A stretch of DNA of 64,000 bases from Reclinomonas americana ATCC 50394 (GCA_048213135.1 PS015026.1:93411-157410), one strand, 5' to 3'. Shown: positions 44,108 to 56,584, counted from the stretch's first letter. Made by a program: numbers and translations. Notes: generated by a model not told the origin, from the letters alone.

Positions 44108-46418
44108 ATGTCTTCCAAGCGCGTCATGGTGTCTCAAGAAAAGGTGCNNNNNNNNNNNNNNNNNNNNNNNNNNNNNNNNNNNNNNNNNNNNNNNNNNNNN
44201 NNNNNNNNNNNNNNNNNNNNNNNNNNNNNNNNNNNNNNNNNNNNNNNNNNNNNNNNNNNNNNNNNNNNNNNNNNNNNNNNNNNNNNNNNNNNNNNNNNNN
44301 NNNNNNNNNNNNNNNNNNNNNNNNNNNNNNNNNNNNNNNNNNNNNNNNNNNNNNNNNNNNNNNNNNNNNNNNNNNNNNNNNNNNNNNNNNNNNNNNNNNN
44401 NNNNNNNNNNNNNNNNNNNNNNNNNNNNNNNNNNNNNNNNNNNTCTCTCTTTCTTTCGTTAGTCACAATGTGCAGTCGACTCACTCACACGCTGTGAAGG
44501 CACGAGCTGCTCTGCTGGCACACCACCCCTTTGCTCTGTGTGGTGCCGACCTCGCCGACTCTGCACACACTCTGTGCGCGGTGATTGACTGCCCAGAGAG
44601 TGCCTCTCGCATCACCAGTGAAGAGGAGCTTGTCGACGCCGTGGTCTCGGCCGGAAGCATGGTCGGTCAAAGTCACGACCCCAATTGAAGCTGCATGTCG
44701 TTCCGATCGTTCGACTGACCGAGTGTAATATTATCGAACATGTGTGTGTCTAGCAATTGCGTGATGCGTTGTCGGTGGTGGATGTGCAGCAGCTGGCGAG
44801 CAAGATGGGCGTGAAGGTGCCGCCGGTGGTGACCAACCCGCGCGCCCATCAGCGAGTGGTGAAACAGGTGTGTACGGAAGCGGTGTCTTGTTCGGATTCG
44901 AGAACGAGAGAAACTGACTCTTGTTTTGCTGGTGCAGCTCATGCAGCGGTGGACGGAAGAGGTGGAGGTCGACGACGAGGAGCAGGGTGGCGGGTCGAAG
45001 CGGCGACGCGCCAAGAGCTCCTTCAATGTGTTTGTCAGCGATCAGATGCTGGCCATGGCGAATCCGCAACCGGACGATGTGGAGAATGTGAAGTGAGCGG
45101 AGTTGCCTGTGTGTTATCCATGGTGTTGCTGTTCCTCAATCAGGTGATCTTCTACGTGCAGTGCGTCTGCCCTCAACATGAGAGACAGGATGAAGGAGAT
45201 CGGTTTGTGTGCATGCATGCATGATGCGTTGTGTGTGGTCAACAGCTGTCCCGTGCTAACGTTTTTGCCAGCTCGTCGCTGGCGCACCGTGACGCTGGAG
45301 GAGCGTGCCGAGTATCGAGATCGAGCAGCGCGTGAGCGTCAACAGCCTACCTCGTCCTCAAAAAAGGCAAAGAGCGAACCGGAGGCACCAGCCGCAAGCA
45401 CCACCGCGGCTGCTGCGACTGCAGCGGAATCCGCTCCAGCTTTCACTCCCAAGAAACCCAAGACCGCCTACGCCTGTTACACCAGTGCCGAGCGCAGTCG
45501 GTGAGCACTATACCGACTATTGGCTCGGCATACTTCCTGCCTGCCTCTCTCACTGCATGCTGCTCCAGTGTCGTCGCCGAGAATCCGCAAGTTGTCGGTC
45601 AGCCCAAGGAGATTACTCGTCTCCTCTGTTGCGTCGCAAGTTGAAGACCACGGTCACCCTTCCCACACAAACTCACTTTCCCCGCTCGCAGCTGAAAAGT
45701 GGGCGACAGCCACTGCCGAAGTGAAGGCCACGTACGAGGCCATGGCCACGGCCGACCGTGAGCGGTACCAACGAGAACTGACCACGGGAGAAGTTGAAGG
45801 TCTGACACTCATCGTTGACATCGTGACATATTCACGCCGCTCACATGGAGTACAGCACCGCGGGGCGGCAAGGCACCGTCAGGGGGGAAGCGCGCACCCA
45901 AGAAAGCAGCCGACAATGGCGACAGTGGTGCTGCGCCGGCCGCGGCTGAAGAGGACGGACGCAAGGCACGCTCGGCGTTTGCCATTTTCTCCGCCGCCAA
46001 GCGCATGGAGTTGCGTTGCATCCCAGCACCCACCCCAACAATGATACACGCCGTTACTGACGAAACTCACAGGAATCCCAACATTCGCCTGACGGAGATT
46101 TGTTGCGTTCCCTCCACCGTCTTCCACCCCCCAGTCTCTCCTCCCCACTGACCATCGCACACAGCGGCACTCTGGCGCGACACCTCCGAGGCCAATCGCG
46201 CCCCCTTCCAGGAGGTGGCGGAACGCGAGAAAGCGGCACTGCAGGCCTCCAGTGTGCCGCTGACTGCTCTCAGTGCCACACCCGCGCCACCTCTGCCAAC
46301 AATCGGCGCCGACATGCTGGCGAATCTGCCGCCGCTGCTGTCGACCGACATGGCATCGCTGCCGCCGCTGCTGGCGACCGACATGGCGTTGTTGCCGCCT
46401 CTGCCCCTGCTGCCGTGA
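44108..46418 (+). CDS. Protein with three HMG boxes
   Basis: The start exon at 44108 reads MSSKRVMVSQEK, then a donor and a gap (44148-44443). Next come exons 44476-44661 (STHSHAVKARAALLAHHPFA), 44754-44868 (LRDALSVVDVQQLASKMGVK) and from about 44938 onward. HMG box 1: RRRAKSSFNVFVSDQMLAMA with SRRWRTVTLEERAEYRDRAA. Box 2: PKKPKTAYACYTSAERSR with AEKWATATAEVKATYEAMAT. Box 3: GRKARSAFAIFSAAKRMEL with ALWRDTSEANRAPFQEVAER. The tail repeats LPPLLSTDMASLPPLLATDM and ends at TGA 46416-46418. HMG boxes bend DNA, so a nuclear chromatin or mitochondrial-nucleoid role is likely; which one cannot be told. Introns split every box. Confidence 0.8.
44148..44443. other. Assembly gap, 296 N, in intron 1 of the HMG-box gene
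   Basis: The gap starts within the donor gtgc and ends in CT-rich sequence before the acceptor at 44475. Confidence 0.95.
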
Positions 46419-46494
46419 TGCAAAAACACAAGCACACACACACACATTCACGTCTATTTCGTCTTCGTATTCTCTCTACGTGTCTCTGTTGCGA

Positions 46495-49216
46495 CTATGG
46501 GGGCGCTTTCCGAATGAAGCACGACACGAAAAAGCCTCCCGTAGCCGTGGTTCCCGGTGAACAGCGCAGACATGCCGATGCTCCTGCGCACTCGGCGAGT
46601 GAGCTGCGTGAGGGGGAGGAGAAACAATAGCGCATAGGCGTACCCTGAAACACCACGTCGCGACCGCGGTGTGGCCACGCAGGCATCACGTGCTCCAGCT
46701 CAAAGTCCGGACAGGCCTCCAGCACTCGCTGCACCACTCGCTCATTCTCCTCTTCGTGTATGGAGCACGTCGAGTAGACCATGCGCTGCACCGATGGAAC
46801 TGCAGTCGGCACACGGACACACAGATAGACGGAGGGGCACAGTGAGAGAGGGTAGAGAGAGAGCGGGGGAAGAGAGAGAGAGAGGAGGGAGGAGGGAGAG
46901 AGAGAGGTGGGAGAGACAACAAAAAGACAGACAGACAGGCAGGCAGAGACACACAGTCAGGCAGAGAGACAAACAATCACACAAACAAACACGCAGACAC
47001 ATAGACAGACAGACAGATAGACAGATAGGCAGACAGACAGACAGGCAGAGAGACAGACAGACAGACAGAGAGGCAGACAGACAGACACACAAACAAACAA
47101 GCACACAGACAGGCAAGCAAATACGCAGACAGACAGACAGGTAGGCAGAGAAAACAGCCGGAGAGGGACAGACAGAGAGACGGAGAGAGAGAGAGAGACA
47201 GACAAAACAAACACACAGGCAGACACACAGAGAGACAGACAGACAAAATGTCAAGTGTCGGTGAAGTGAGTGCTGCCGTGAGCGCAAACAACGCAACAAG
47301 AGAGAGCCTTCAAGCAGATCTGCGTCTGGAAACTCGACAGCTTGGAGAGCCGCTCCTGCAGTGCCTCCTCATCTGCGCAGAGGAGAGTGAGACGGAGGGT
47401 GGTGCGAGCAGTGGGTCGCACAAAAACGACGCAACCGACTTGCTCCCACTCGGGTCGATTGGTGAGGCCACTGCCCGAACATGAGGGGTCACACAAAATG
47501 TGCGTGGCTCGCCTCAGCAATGCGTCGTGCTCCGGATCGCATTGCAGGAAGCTGCGCAGGAAGTTAGTGACGAAGAGACATCATCAACTACATGATCGAG
47601 AAAACACAACTCTTCCAGCCGCGTGGTGATGCCTGCACACACAGACGCACAATGAATATCGACTAGAGATAGAGAGCAAGTCGAGGAACGTGGCACGCAC
47701 AGGTGGCTCCCGTGCGCTCCACATTGGCGCGCAACGTCTCCATGCGATGCGCGTCACGATCAAACGCCACCACCGCGCCCGTGTTGTTCATGAGGGCGGC
47801 CAGCAGTGTGGTCTTGTTGCCGGGCGCGGCACATGCGTCGACCACCACTGGCTCGAGCGCAAGGTCCGCCGAACCACTGGCCTCCCCGTTCGCCGCCTGC
47901 CTCTTTCGTCGCTCTTTGCGGTTCAAGGGCGTCGCCGGCACTGCGCTGCGACCGCGTGGTGGATCCAACACGAGCGCCGGCAAGCAGCTGCTCTTTTCCT
48001 GCACGACCAGCGCACCCGATCGCACCAACTGGTTGCGCAGAATGGCCTTGTCGTCGTGCGCGAATACGAGAAGCAGGTGAGGGAAGTCGACGTCCACGGT
48101 GAATGATTTCTCCTTTTCCACTTCACTGAAAAGGATAATGAGTGGGAGGTGGTGGTGGGTGGAAAAGCACGGGCGGGGTGGCGCAACTCAAATGACTCCA
48201 CGCGACGGTAGCCCGACGACAGCACCTCCACCACCTCCTCCATGCTCGTTCGTAGTGTGTTGACGCGCATGTAGCGGGGAATGGAGCGGTCGACTGTGGT
48301 GTGTGTGAGTGGGAGGTGAAGGGGAGTGAAAGAGAGTACGTGCGGAAGTACCAGCTTCATCGCGCAATCGTTCTGGAATGAGATCCTCGTTGCGCTCTAC
48401 TTGTTTGCGTTTCTGGTTGGCGGAAGGGAGGTTGGTGGGAAACGAGGGGTCGACACAGAGATACACGAGAACACAAGAACGGTGAACATACATGCACAAG
48501 GTGCAACACAATGCAGACAGGGAGCCAACAAACACGCACACGTACTTACAATCAAGAAACGCAGAACAATGGAACACACCGCAAACAAGAAGCACAGTGC
48601 AATGGAACAGATGAGCCAATGCAAATGACCACGTAGGCTGAGATAAAGAGAACGCAGAATAACACATCACGGACCAACAATAGAGAATGCAAATGCGCAA
48701 ATGCACTCGTTGACAAAGAGACGCGGCACGCGTAAACAGAAAAGCAACGAAGAGTAACTAAGAAACCAAGCACAACACAGTCAAGCAATACAAAGCATGC
48801 ACAATATAAACAAGGACAATTCACACATAAGCACACACACACACACACAAAACACAAATACACATACACATACACGTGTGCGCTCACCTTGAGTGCCTGC
48901 AGTGCGTTCTGGAACTTTTGCTTGTTGCCCTGAATCAGCCGCACCGCTGGCGACTTGGAGCGAAGGCCATTCAGACCGGTGCCAAAGAGCACATCGTACA
49001 CCAGCAAGTACAGCAGAGGCTTGGAGAGCTGCGCACAGCGGAGGAGTGAGGGCGAATCATCGTCGCAGCGCAGTAAGAGGGGCTCGCGCAACAGTCTCTG
49101 TTGGCTTGAACTGCAGAGGCCAGCAGTTAGCACGAAGAATGCAACAGAAGTGGGGGAACGAAGGACCGAACCCGAGTTGCGCGCAACACTTGCTCAATGG
49201 CCTCCGAATCTGTCGG
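46495..49216 (-). CDS. NSUN5: NSUN5-type rRNA cytosine-5 methyltransferase
   Basis: Minus-strand exons: near 49216 ([13 protein letters not shown]), 49028-48888 ([20 protein letters not shown]), 48412-48352 ([18 protein letters not shown]), 48293-48197 ([20 protein letters not shown]), 48125-47701 (AdoMet site [20 protein letters not shown]), about 47635 ([14 protein letters not shown]), one containing [20 protein letters not shown], one with [20 protein letters not shown], and the last, 46799-46495. The last has [27 protein letters not shown] and GGFFVSCF, then the stop. Both catalytic cysteines of the NOL1/NOP2/Sun family are present (PSC and TCS). NSUN5/Rcm1 methylates a conserved cytosine in the large-subunit rRNA in the nucleolus. 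The start codon is not fixed. The intron at 46800-47280 holds a tetranucleotide repeat. Confidence 0.9.
46910..47250. repeat. (ACAG)n-type imperfect microsatellite in an NSUN5 intron
   Basis: GACA/ACAG units with GCAG and CACA interruptions run for more than 300 bases. Confidence 0.9.
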
Positions 49217-49489
49217 CGACAAGGTGAGTGCCATGACAAGCATGCGATGGGAGTGACCACGATGCAGCGCAACATTTCAGTGTCTGGCACACCAGTGCAT
49301 ACGTGAATCTGAGGGGAGGAGGATGTGAGAGAGAGGGAAGCAAGATCGTCTGCATTCGTGCCAGTGTGCGCAAGGGGAGGAGAGTGTCGGAGCGAGTGCC
49401 TTCGTTTCTCGTGGCAGGGTGAACGATCACAGGGGTGCCAGTGTGAGTGAGTGCGAGAAGGAGAGAGAGAGAAAGAGAGAGAACGGAAC

Positions 49490-50450
49490 AGTTCATGATT
49501 CACTCTCTCCGGCATGCACGCGATCAGAGATCACTCTTGCTGCTGCCTGTGTGTAAGAGTCGAGTGCGAGAGTGTGACAGAAAGACAGAGAGTATGAAGA
49601 GCTCCTCGACTCACTCTCGCCTTGCACGCATGATCACTTCTGTGCTCTCTCTGTGAGTGCGTGTGAGTGTGAGAGAATGAAAGAGCACCTCGTGAGTCAC
49701 TCTCGCCTTGCATACATGCAAGCAGACGGAGATCACTCTTGCTGCTGCTGCTCTCTCGCTATGAGTATGCGAAAGAGACAGCACCTCGATTCACTCTCGC
49801 CTTGCATGCACGCAGTCAGAGCTTACTCTTGCTGCTGCTGCTGCGCTCAATCTCTCTCTCTCTCTCTGTGTGCATAAGTGTGAGTGTGAGAGAACGAAAG
49901 AGCACCGCGTGATTCACTCTCGCCTTGCATACATGCAGACGGAGATCACTCAGGCTGCTCTCTTTCTCTCCCCTAACTCTCTCTCTCTGTGCATAAGTGC
50001 GAGTGTGAGAGAACGAAAGAGCACCGCGTGATTCACTCTCTCCTTGCATGCATGCAGACGGAGATCACTCAGGCTGCTCTCTTTCTCTCCCCTCACTCTC
50101 TCTCTGTGCATAAGTGTGAGTGTGAGAGAACGAAAGAGCACCGCGTGATTCACTCTCGCCTTGCATGCATGCAGACGGAGATCACTCTTGCTGCTCTCTT
50201 TCTCTCCCCTCTCCCCCTCTCTGTGTGTAAGTGAGTGAAGAGCACATCGTTCAGTCTCTTCTAGCAGTCACAGATCTCTCTCTTTGTGAGTGTGAGTGTG
50301 ACCTAAAATCATGATGCACTCCCTCCTTGCATGCATGCATGTACTCACAGATCACTCCTGCTGCTCTCTCTCTGTGCATAAGTGTGAGTGTATGACAGAA
50401 GCACTCCGTCATTCACTCTCTCCTTGCATGCATGCACTCACTGTCTCTCT
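49490..50450. repeat. Tandem repeat array, unit about 90-120 bp
   Basis: Units carry attcactctcgccttgcatg, then catgcagacggagatcactc, a tract gctgctctctttctctcccc, and gtgagtgtgagagaacgaaa. About nine copies can be seen starting near 49498, 49610, 49696, 49790, 49912, 50030, 50150, 50319 and 50410. The array lies between NSUN5 and the coiled-coil gene. No coding potential is seen. Confidence 0.85.
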
Positions 50451-50854
50451 CTCTCACTCGTTTCACACGCACTTCTTATTCTTCACCGCATCGCGCAACG
50501 ACAAGTCACGCGCACTGCCTCGCCTCGCCCACACATCACCCAACACCCTCTCCGCATCATTATACATCACACTGACAAACACACACACTGACACAAAGAG
50601 AAGAAGAGAACAAAGACACACACACACACACAGAAGAGGAAGAGAGCAAAAAAGACACAGACACTCGCTCTCTCTGTCTTTCTCTCTCTCAGACACACAC
50701 ACACACACACACACACTCTCACACACACACACACACTCTCTCTCACACAGACACACGCTCGCTCTTCAATCGTTCATTGTAATCGACTGAAATGCGTCTG
50801 TTGATTTTCTTCTTTTGTGTTTGTTTGTTTGTGTTTTGTTTGTTTGTTTTTCTT
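50451..50854. other. CA/TC-rich upstream region of the coiled-coil gene
   Basis: It contains (CA)n and CTCT runs (50580-50760) and a TTTG-rich stretch just before the start codon. No exon is seen. Confidence 0.6.
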
Positions 50855-51082
50855 ATGGCTGATGATAGCAATGGAGATGCTTCGTTGTCGTTTGAGAATG
50901 AGCTGATGGCGATTCAGATGCGGTTGGCGGGCGCGGAGCAGAGGTTGGGCGAGAAGGTGTGTGTGTGAGAGAGAGTGTGTGTGTGTGTGGGAGAGAGATA
51001 GATGGAGTGTGAGAGAGAGAAAGAGAGAGCATTGTGTGAGGGAGAGAGATCGACTTGTGATTGTTGATTTCGTGAAGAGTGT

Positions 51083-51140
<58 letters not shown>

Positions 51141-54100
51141 TGGTGTGTGTGTGTGAGAGAGAGAGAGAGAGTATGTGCGATGTTGGACTGCGTTGTGTGT
51201 GAGAGATCGTTCTGTGATGAGCAGTTGTGCACTCTCACCTTCTCTGCCTGGCCCTCTTCCTCTCTCTCGTGTCTGGTCTCTCTTGCGTTTGTGAGCAAAG
51301 TGCGATCGTTGGTTGTTTTGTGTGGCGTGGAGACTTGAAAGTGAGAAACGCAGTCGTTCTTGGCCATGTGCACGTGTTGCTGAGCGTGTGTGATCGCTCA
51401 GCGTTGGTGTGTATCGGTGTCGATCGTCGTTTTTCTCGTCTCTCAAACACATTCACAAACCGTCATCTCTCAGCGCCGTTCTTTCTCTCTCTCTTTCACA
51501 CACACTCGCACGATTACTCGCACAGTCACGGTTCGCTGGTGCGTGTTCTCAACACGTAGGCGACGGCTGCTTGCTTACCGTTGTTCTTTCGTCGCCGTTC
51601 TTCTCTCCCTCCTCACTCCACGTGTGTGTATTTCTCAGCGCGTTGCGATGGCAAATCGCTTATCGTTGTCTTTCGTCGGTGTTCTTTCTCTCCCCTCTCT
51701 TGGTTCACACATTTGCACGATTACTCGCACAGTCACGGTTCGCTGGTGCGTGTTCCTCAGCACGTAGGCGATGGGTGCTTGCTTACCGTTGTTCTTTCGT
51801 CGCCGGTCTTCCCTCCTCCTGTCCTCCTGGACGTGTATTCCCCAGCTCGATGGCGATGTGGATCTCTTATCGTTGTCTTTCATCGCTGTTCTTCGTGCCG
51901 TCTCTTGCATTCTCTGTGACATGCTTGCACGATTACTCGCAGTCGCGGTTTCTGTGCGTGTGATCCTCATCACGATGGCGATAGGTGCTCCCTTTCCGTT
52001 GTTCTTTCGTCGGCCCCCTCCTCTCCATACGGGTGTGTATTCCCCAGCTCGATGGCGATGGCAGATCGCTTATCGTTGTCTTTCGTCGCCATTCCATCTC
52101 TCCTCATGCTGACACATACATGCACCTTTCTTGCACAACTGCGGTGCTCGTGTGTTCCGTAGACGTGATCGCTTGCTTTCTCATTTCTCGATGCCGATCG
52201 CTTTTGTCACTTAAACGCAGTGTACCTGTCGTTCTACTTCTGTCGTCTGTCTCTCCCATCTCGCACTCGCACAACCACGGTGTACGCACCCCACATTTCG
52301 TTTGGGATGCCATGTTATCGTCTTTCGTCTTCTATCGATGACAATCATCGATCACGCATCTCCATACCGCACACTGTCGCATTCTCTTCTCCCTTGCATT
52401 GCTCTCTTGTACGATCCCTCTTTTGTCATTGCTGTTGCTCTCCCCCTTCACCCTTTCACCCTCCCTCCTCTCTCCCCAGGACAACATCATTGAACAACTA
52501 CGAGCCTACTGCGTCAGCCTGCAAGAACAACTGGAAGACGTCAAGGACGACCTGCGCACGACTGAGGAGAAGTGTGCGGTTCGTTATCCCCCATCCCTCT
52601 TCCACCCTTCCCCCCTCCCTTCCCCCGTCATCCCCACCCTTCTCCCACCCGTAGGTGGAGGTCTACGTGGTCAAGGAGGAGAAAGAGTCGGAGGTGCTGG
52701 AGAAGGAGGTGACGATCCGCTCACTGCAAATCGAGGTGGAGCGGCAGAGCAACGAGGTGGCGCTGTACCGGCAGTACGAGTTGGAGAACATCAAGCTGCG
52801 CAAGTCGGTGGTGGAGCTGCAGGAGCGACTGTTGCGAGTGGAGCGGGAGTCGACGCACCGGGAACGCGACCTGAAGGAGGACATTGCGAGATATCGCTCG
52901 ATGCTCGACGAGGAGTTCCGCTCGCAGCTCGCCTCCAGCGAGGCGCGCTTTCGACAAATGGCATTCGACGATCTCGACGAGGAGGCCAGGAAGGCTCTCA
53001 CCGAGAATCGCAAGCTGCACAAGGCGCTATCGGAGCAGAGCGATCAGGTGGAGTTGATTCTCGAGCGCGCACGCCATCTGGAGGCCGAGAAACGGAAACT
53101 TGTGCGTTTTTCATTCATTCTCGCGACATTCATGTCGTCTTCTTCTTCTTGTATGCTGATTATTGGGGTGGCGCAAAAAAAGACGGTGGACGTGTCGGTG
53201 AGCCACGAGGCGGAGGATTTGCGCTCGCGGGAAATGAGTATTCTGCGCAAGCGGCTGTACGAGACGCAGACGAGAGCGACACAGCTCGAGGATGCGTTGC
53301 GCACGAGAGAGGTGGAGCAGGCGTCGATGCAGCTGTTGTACTCGGAGTTTGAAGTTGCGGCTGCGTGGTGGAGGGAGCGCGATGTCATGACCGGTCCTCA
53401 CATGCTGCATGCAGCGGCTGCGTGGGGAGTTGGAGGAGACCAAGAAGAAATACGAAGCCGCCAAGCTGGAGGCTGAAAGGTGGCGCGCCAAAGCAATGCA
53501 TGGCGCCAGCAGTGAGCCCGAGTCGTCGGTGCGTGCTGATTTCCGTGCTAGTTGCATTTCACGAGATACAGAAAAAAAGAAGTCTCACTTGTCGCGCATA
53601 CAGTTTCTCTCTCGCCTTCCGCCACGAGTTGCGCGTCGTTTTTTGCCCCGTATTGTGGTCCTCACTCGTGGCCGTTACTCACAACTCCCACCGTTTCCTT
53701 TCCAATCCTCCCCCCACCTCCCGCACGCACAGTTCCGCGCCGATCGAGGTTTGTCTGCTTTGGCGCACGCATTTTTTATATATTGAGTGCGTGTTTCCGA
53801 TATCGGCGGTGAAAAAATTCTCACAATACACAACACCACCACGGCAGACGACGAGGCAGCAATTGACGAGACGCATGCCAGGAGGATAGGCGACAGCGAG
53901 GAGGACACCAGGCGCATCTGGAACGCGCAGCTGTCGGGTGATTCCACCCTGGGCGATCGTCCTGTTTCACTCTTCTCCTCCAGCGAGGCCTCTTCGCCCA
54001 CGCAGCAGCCGCCGCAACCCCTTTCGGCGTCTGGCTCCGAGGGGCAACAGCAACGCACGCGCGCTGCACCGCCTCCCTCACCGCACCTCTACCCGGGTGG

Positions 54101-54275
54101 ACCGCTGCGCTCGGAGGCCGAGCGCGTGGAAAAGGATCGCGCACTCAGCGTGCTGAACAAGGCCTCGGTGCGCGTGGTGGCCAAACCGGCCAGGCGCGCC
54201 GATGCTGCGGCAGCACTGGCGGCCAACGGGCTTGGTGTACAGGGACGCGCACCGGTTCGTTACGTTGTACCGTGA
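50855..54275 (+). CDS. 458-residue coiled-coil protein
   Basis: Seven exons join in phase: 50855-50956, 52480-52578, 52655-53101, 53183-53353, 53415-53528, 53733-53748 and 53848-54275 (TGA). The start MADDSNGDASLSFENELMAI is followed by about 280 residues of heptad helix: DNIIEQLRAYCVSLQEQLED, EVTIRSLQIEVERQSNEVAL, NIKLRKSVVELQERLLRVER, FRQMAFDDLDEEARKALTEN and EMSILRKRLYETQTRATQLE. The last 140 residues are Ser/Pro/Gln-rich and end GRAPVRYVVP. The helical part recalls the basal-body/CFAP157-BBOF1 type of ciliary coiled coils, but this is a weak resemblance and I give no symbol. The first intron (50957-52479) is unusually long and holds a minisatellite. Confidence 0.75.
51500..52100. repeat. 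Tandem repeat of about 210 bp in intron 1 of the coiled-coil gene
   Basis: Units contain gcacgattactcgcacagtc, then gcttaccgttgttctttcgt and cgcttatcgttgtctttcgt. The first motif starts near 51506, 51716 and 51928. Inside each unit the ttgttctttcgtcgcc and ttgtctttcgtc halves suggest an older 100-bp duplication. Confidence 0.8.
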
Positions 54276-55258
54276 CAGTGAAAGGGAAGAAGGCACGAGA
54301 AAGACGGGCCGGGGGTCACGCGGGCAAGTGAGTCTGTTTTCAGCACCGATTGCCTTTTCAAGTGGCAGGCTCCGCCTGGCTGCTGTGCCCATAGCATCTT
54401 TCGCACGGACGATGACCGCCGCACGTCGCCATGCTGTAGCATGTCCTACACACCCGATGCCGCGGCGTCCTCTCAGCAAGGACCGCATCCACGCGCGAGA
54501 TTCCCGCAGGCCGGCGCCTCCTTTCGGGCACGCCATGCGACATTCGTCTTTCGGCATTACCGGCGCCGCGAATGAGCATCGATAGGTCCACGCTCAATGG
54601 CTGTGTCCCCCCTCTCTCTCTTCCCACCCACTGACACAGGCGCATGGGTGGGCGTGTTGCGTTGTGCGTGCACATATATTCATTGGTTCGCACAACAAGA
54701 ATAGAATATGTGGTGGCGACCGAGTGGCCTAAATTGAATCTTGCGCGACACGATCGTGTGCACACGTCAGCAACGGTCGCCAACGACACCTCCCGCAACG
54801 CATTGGGCGACAGCAGTGCTCCCACCGGATGCCCACGGCGCGAGGGTGAGTTGGGGTCGCCATGATGTGCTTTAGCCGTTTTCGGCGATCACTGCTGTAT
54901 CGTGCGCGGATTGTTTTCACTTTATTCTTTTCCTTCCCTCCAGTCGTGTTCGTATCTCACTTTCCCTTTCGCTGCGCGCGCAGGTTCGTTGCCAGCGCGG
55001 GTGGAGCCCCGGGGCGCCCGCGATGACGACGAGACACGGCGGTTGTGCACAATCAAGGCAAGCAGGTGGCTTTTCGATTGGTCGTTGCCCATTGACGAAA
55101 GACGTTTGCCCTTTTTTGCCGCCGTGACCACGAAGCGACACAGAACACAAATTGGACGACGGAGCGGAGCGCGCGCGCACACTACCTCGAACAAACGACG
55201 CGGAGAGAGAGAGAGGAGAGAACACGCATTCTTCCTGTGCCTTCTCCTGCCTTCTTCC
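54276..55258. other. Intergenic region and probable 5' UTR
   Basis: I see no convincing exon. From 54902 a frame is open into the polyQ gene. It may be untranslated leader, since the first 119 codons are of mixed composition without a recognisable motif. Confidence 0.5.
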
Positions 55259-56272
55259 ATGGATCAATCGTCTGCGGCCTTGCTTCGCGGGCCGGCCCCC
55301 ACCAGTGGCAACAGCAGCAACAGCAGCAGCATCGCAGCTTGCCTTCAGCAGCACCACCATCTCAACCCTCTTCTTCACCACCACCACCACCACACTCAGC
55401 AGCAGCAGCAGCAACAGCAACAGCAGCAACAGCGGTACTCTGACGGTCTGCTGATGGCCGGCGTCTCCACCTTTGGCGACTCGATGCACGAGCACGGTGG
55501 CCGAGTTCCTGTTTCCGTCGTGTCGCGCACCAGTGGATCCTTTGTGCTGCCGCTCTCCATGGTCGCCGTCGATGACCCCTTTGGCCAGGCACAGCAGCAG
55601 CAGCAGCTCTATCAGCAGCAGCAGTTCCAGCTCTTGCGCCAACAACAACAGCAGCAGCAGCAGCAGCAACGAGCGGCGGTTGGCGACGATTATGATGGTG
55701 CTGCGGAGGATCAGCAGCTGGACTTTGATGGCCTCGTCCACCGACAGCGCCTGCAACAGCAGCAGCAGCAACTCCAACAACAGCAGCGACAGTTTATGGC
55801 GACCGCTTCTTCCTCAGACGGGAAAGCATATTCGTCGTCGGCGTTTCAACAANNNNNNNNNNNNNNNNNNNNNNNNNNNNNNNNNNNNNNNNNNNNNNNN
55901 NNNNNNNNNNNNNNNNNNNNNNNNNNNNNNNNNNNNNNNNNNNNNNNNNNNNNNNNNNNNNNNNNNNNNNNNNNNNNNNNNNNNNNNNNNNNNNNNNNNN
56001 NNNNNNNNNNNNNNNNNNNNNNNNNNNNNNNNNNNNNNNNNCTGTTGTCGACCGTGGCCACTCGTGAGCTGGTCCATGCCGTGGTGGAAATGAGTGGCGT
56101 TCTGGCGCTGGTCGACTTCTTCTTGTACCTGGGTGCCTTCTTCACCGAGATGAACCTGCAAAAGCCGGTGCGGTGCCTGACCATTGCCGATCGCTTGCTG
56201 GGAGTGGAAGAGTTCGACATTCGGGCACAGCGCAAGGAGTACGCCAGAGCCACAGGAGGTGCCAGTCGGTGA
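55259..56272 (+). CDS. PolyQ/polyH protein with a helical C-terminal segment
   Basis: I chose ATG at 55259 (MDQSSAALLRGPAPTSGNSS) because it follows a GA-rich leader; the frame is open back to 54902 with an earlier ATG there. The visible N-terminal 200 residues have several Gln runs (up to 12) and a run of His, with PVSVVSRTSGSFVLPLSMVA between. A gap (55853-56041) interrupts it. Afterwards comes a different, folded-looking part: ELVHAVVEMSGVLALVDFFL, FFTEMNLQKPVRCLTIADRL and LGVEEFDIRAQRKEYARA, ending at TGA 56270-56272. The last codons contain a donor-like cggtgagacg, so the gene might continue. The family is not recognised. PolyQ proteins of this type are often transcription regulators in protists. 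Confidence 0.6.
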   Translation: MDQSSAALLRGPAPTSGNSSNSSSIAACLQQHHHLNPLLHHHHHHTQQQQQQQQQQQQRYSDGLLMAGVSTFGDSMHEHGGRVPVSVVSRTSGSFVLPLSMVAVDDPFGQAQQQQQLYQQQQFQLLRQQQQQQQQQQRAAVGDDYDGAAEDQQLDFDGLVHRQRLQQQQQQLQQQQRQFMATASSSDGKAYSSSAFQQXXXXXXXXXXXXXXXXXXXXXXXXXXXXXXXXXXXXXXXXXXXXXXXXXXXXXXXXXXXXXXXLLSTVATRELVHAVVEMSGVLALVDFFLYLGAFFTEMNLQKPVRCLTIADRLLGVEEFDIRAQRKEYARATGGASR

Positions 56273-56584
56273 GACGCGTAGCTACGTAGGAAGAGAGGCG
56301 ATGCGTGTCGCGTGTGTAGACGGGCACATGCAGAATCCAGAGAGATTGTTGGATGTAATTCAATTGGTGATTGGTTGTTATTTTTTGTTTCTGAGCGAGA
56401 AAAACTAACGAGCTGATTGTGTGGCAAAAGAGATTAGGAGTGCCAGCGGGTGCACACTATTCTATACATAACAGAGTGGCACCACGGAGAGAAAAAGAAC
56501 ACTGACAAACGAAGAAAGGGAGAGGGGGGGGTGGTAGCGAAAAATCGACGACGACGACCATAACAATATCGACGTGGGAGTGAG

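Noticed and set aside
49490-50450. CRISPR array
   Set aside because: Unit lengths vary, the interspersed parts are themselves repeated, and the sequence is simple CT/GAG-rich DNA in a eukaryote.
50463-51373. Frames rich in Thr-His or Ser-Leu on the minus strand
   Set aside because: They derive from (CA)n and (TC)n runs around the first exon of the plus-strand coiled-coil gene.
54078-54825. Two minus-strand frames of about 155 codons opposite the coiled-coil gene end
   Set aside because: One overlaps a well-supported plus-strand exon, there are no family motifs, and no splice pattern supports them.
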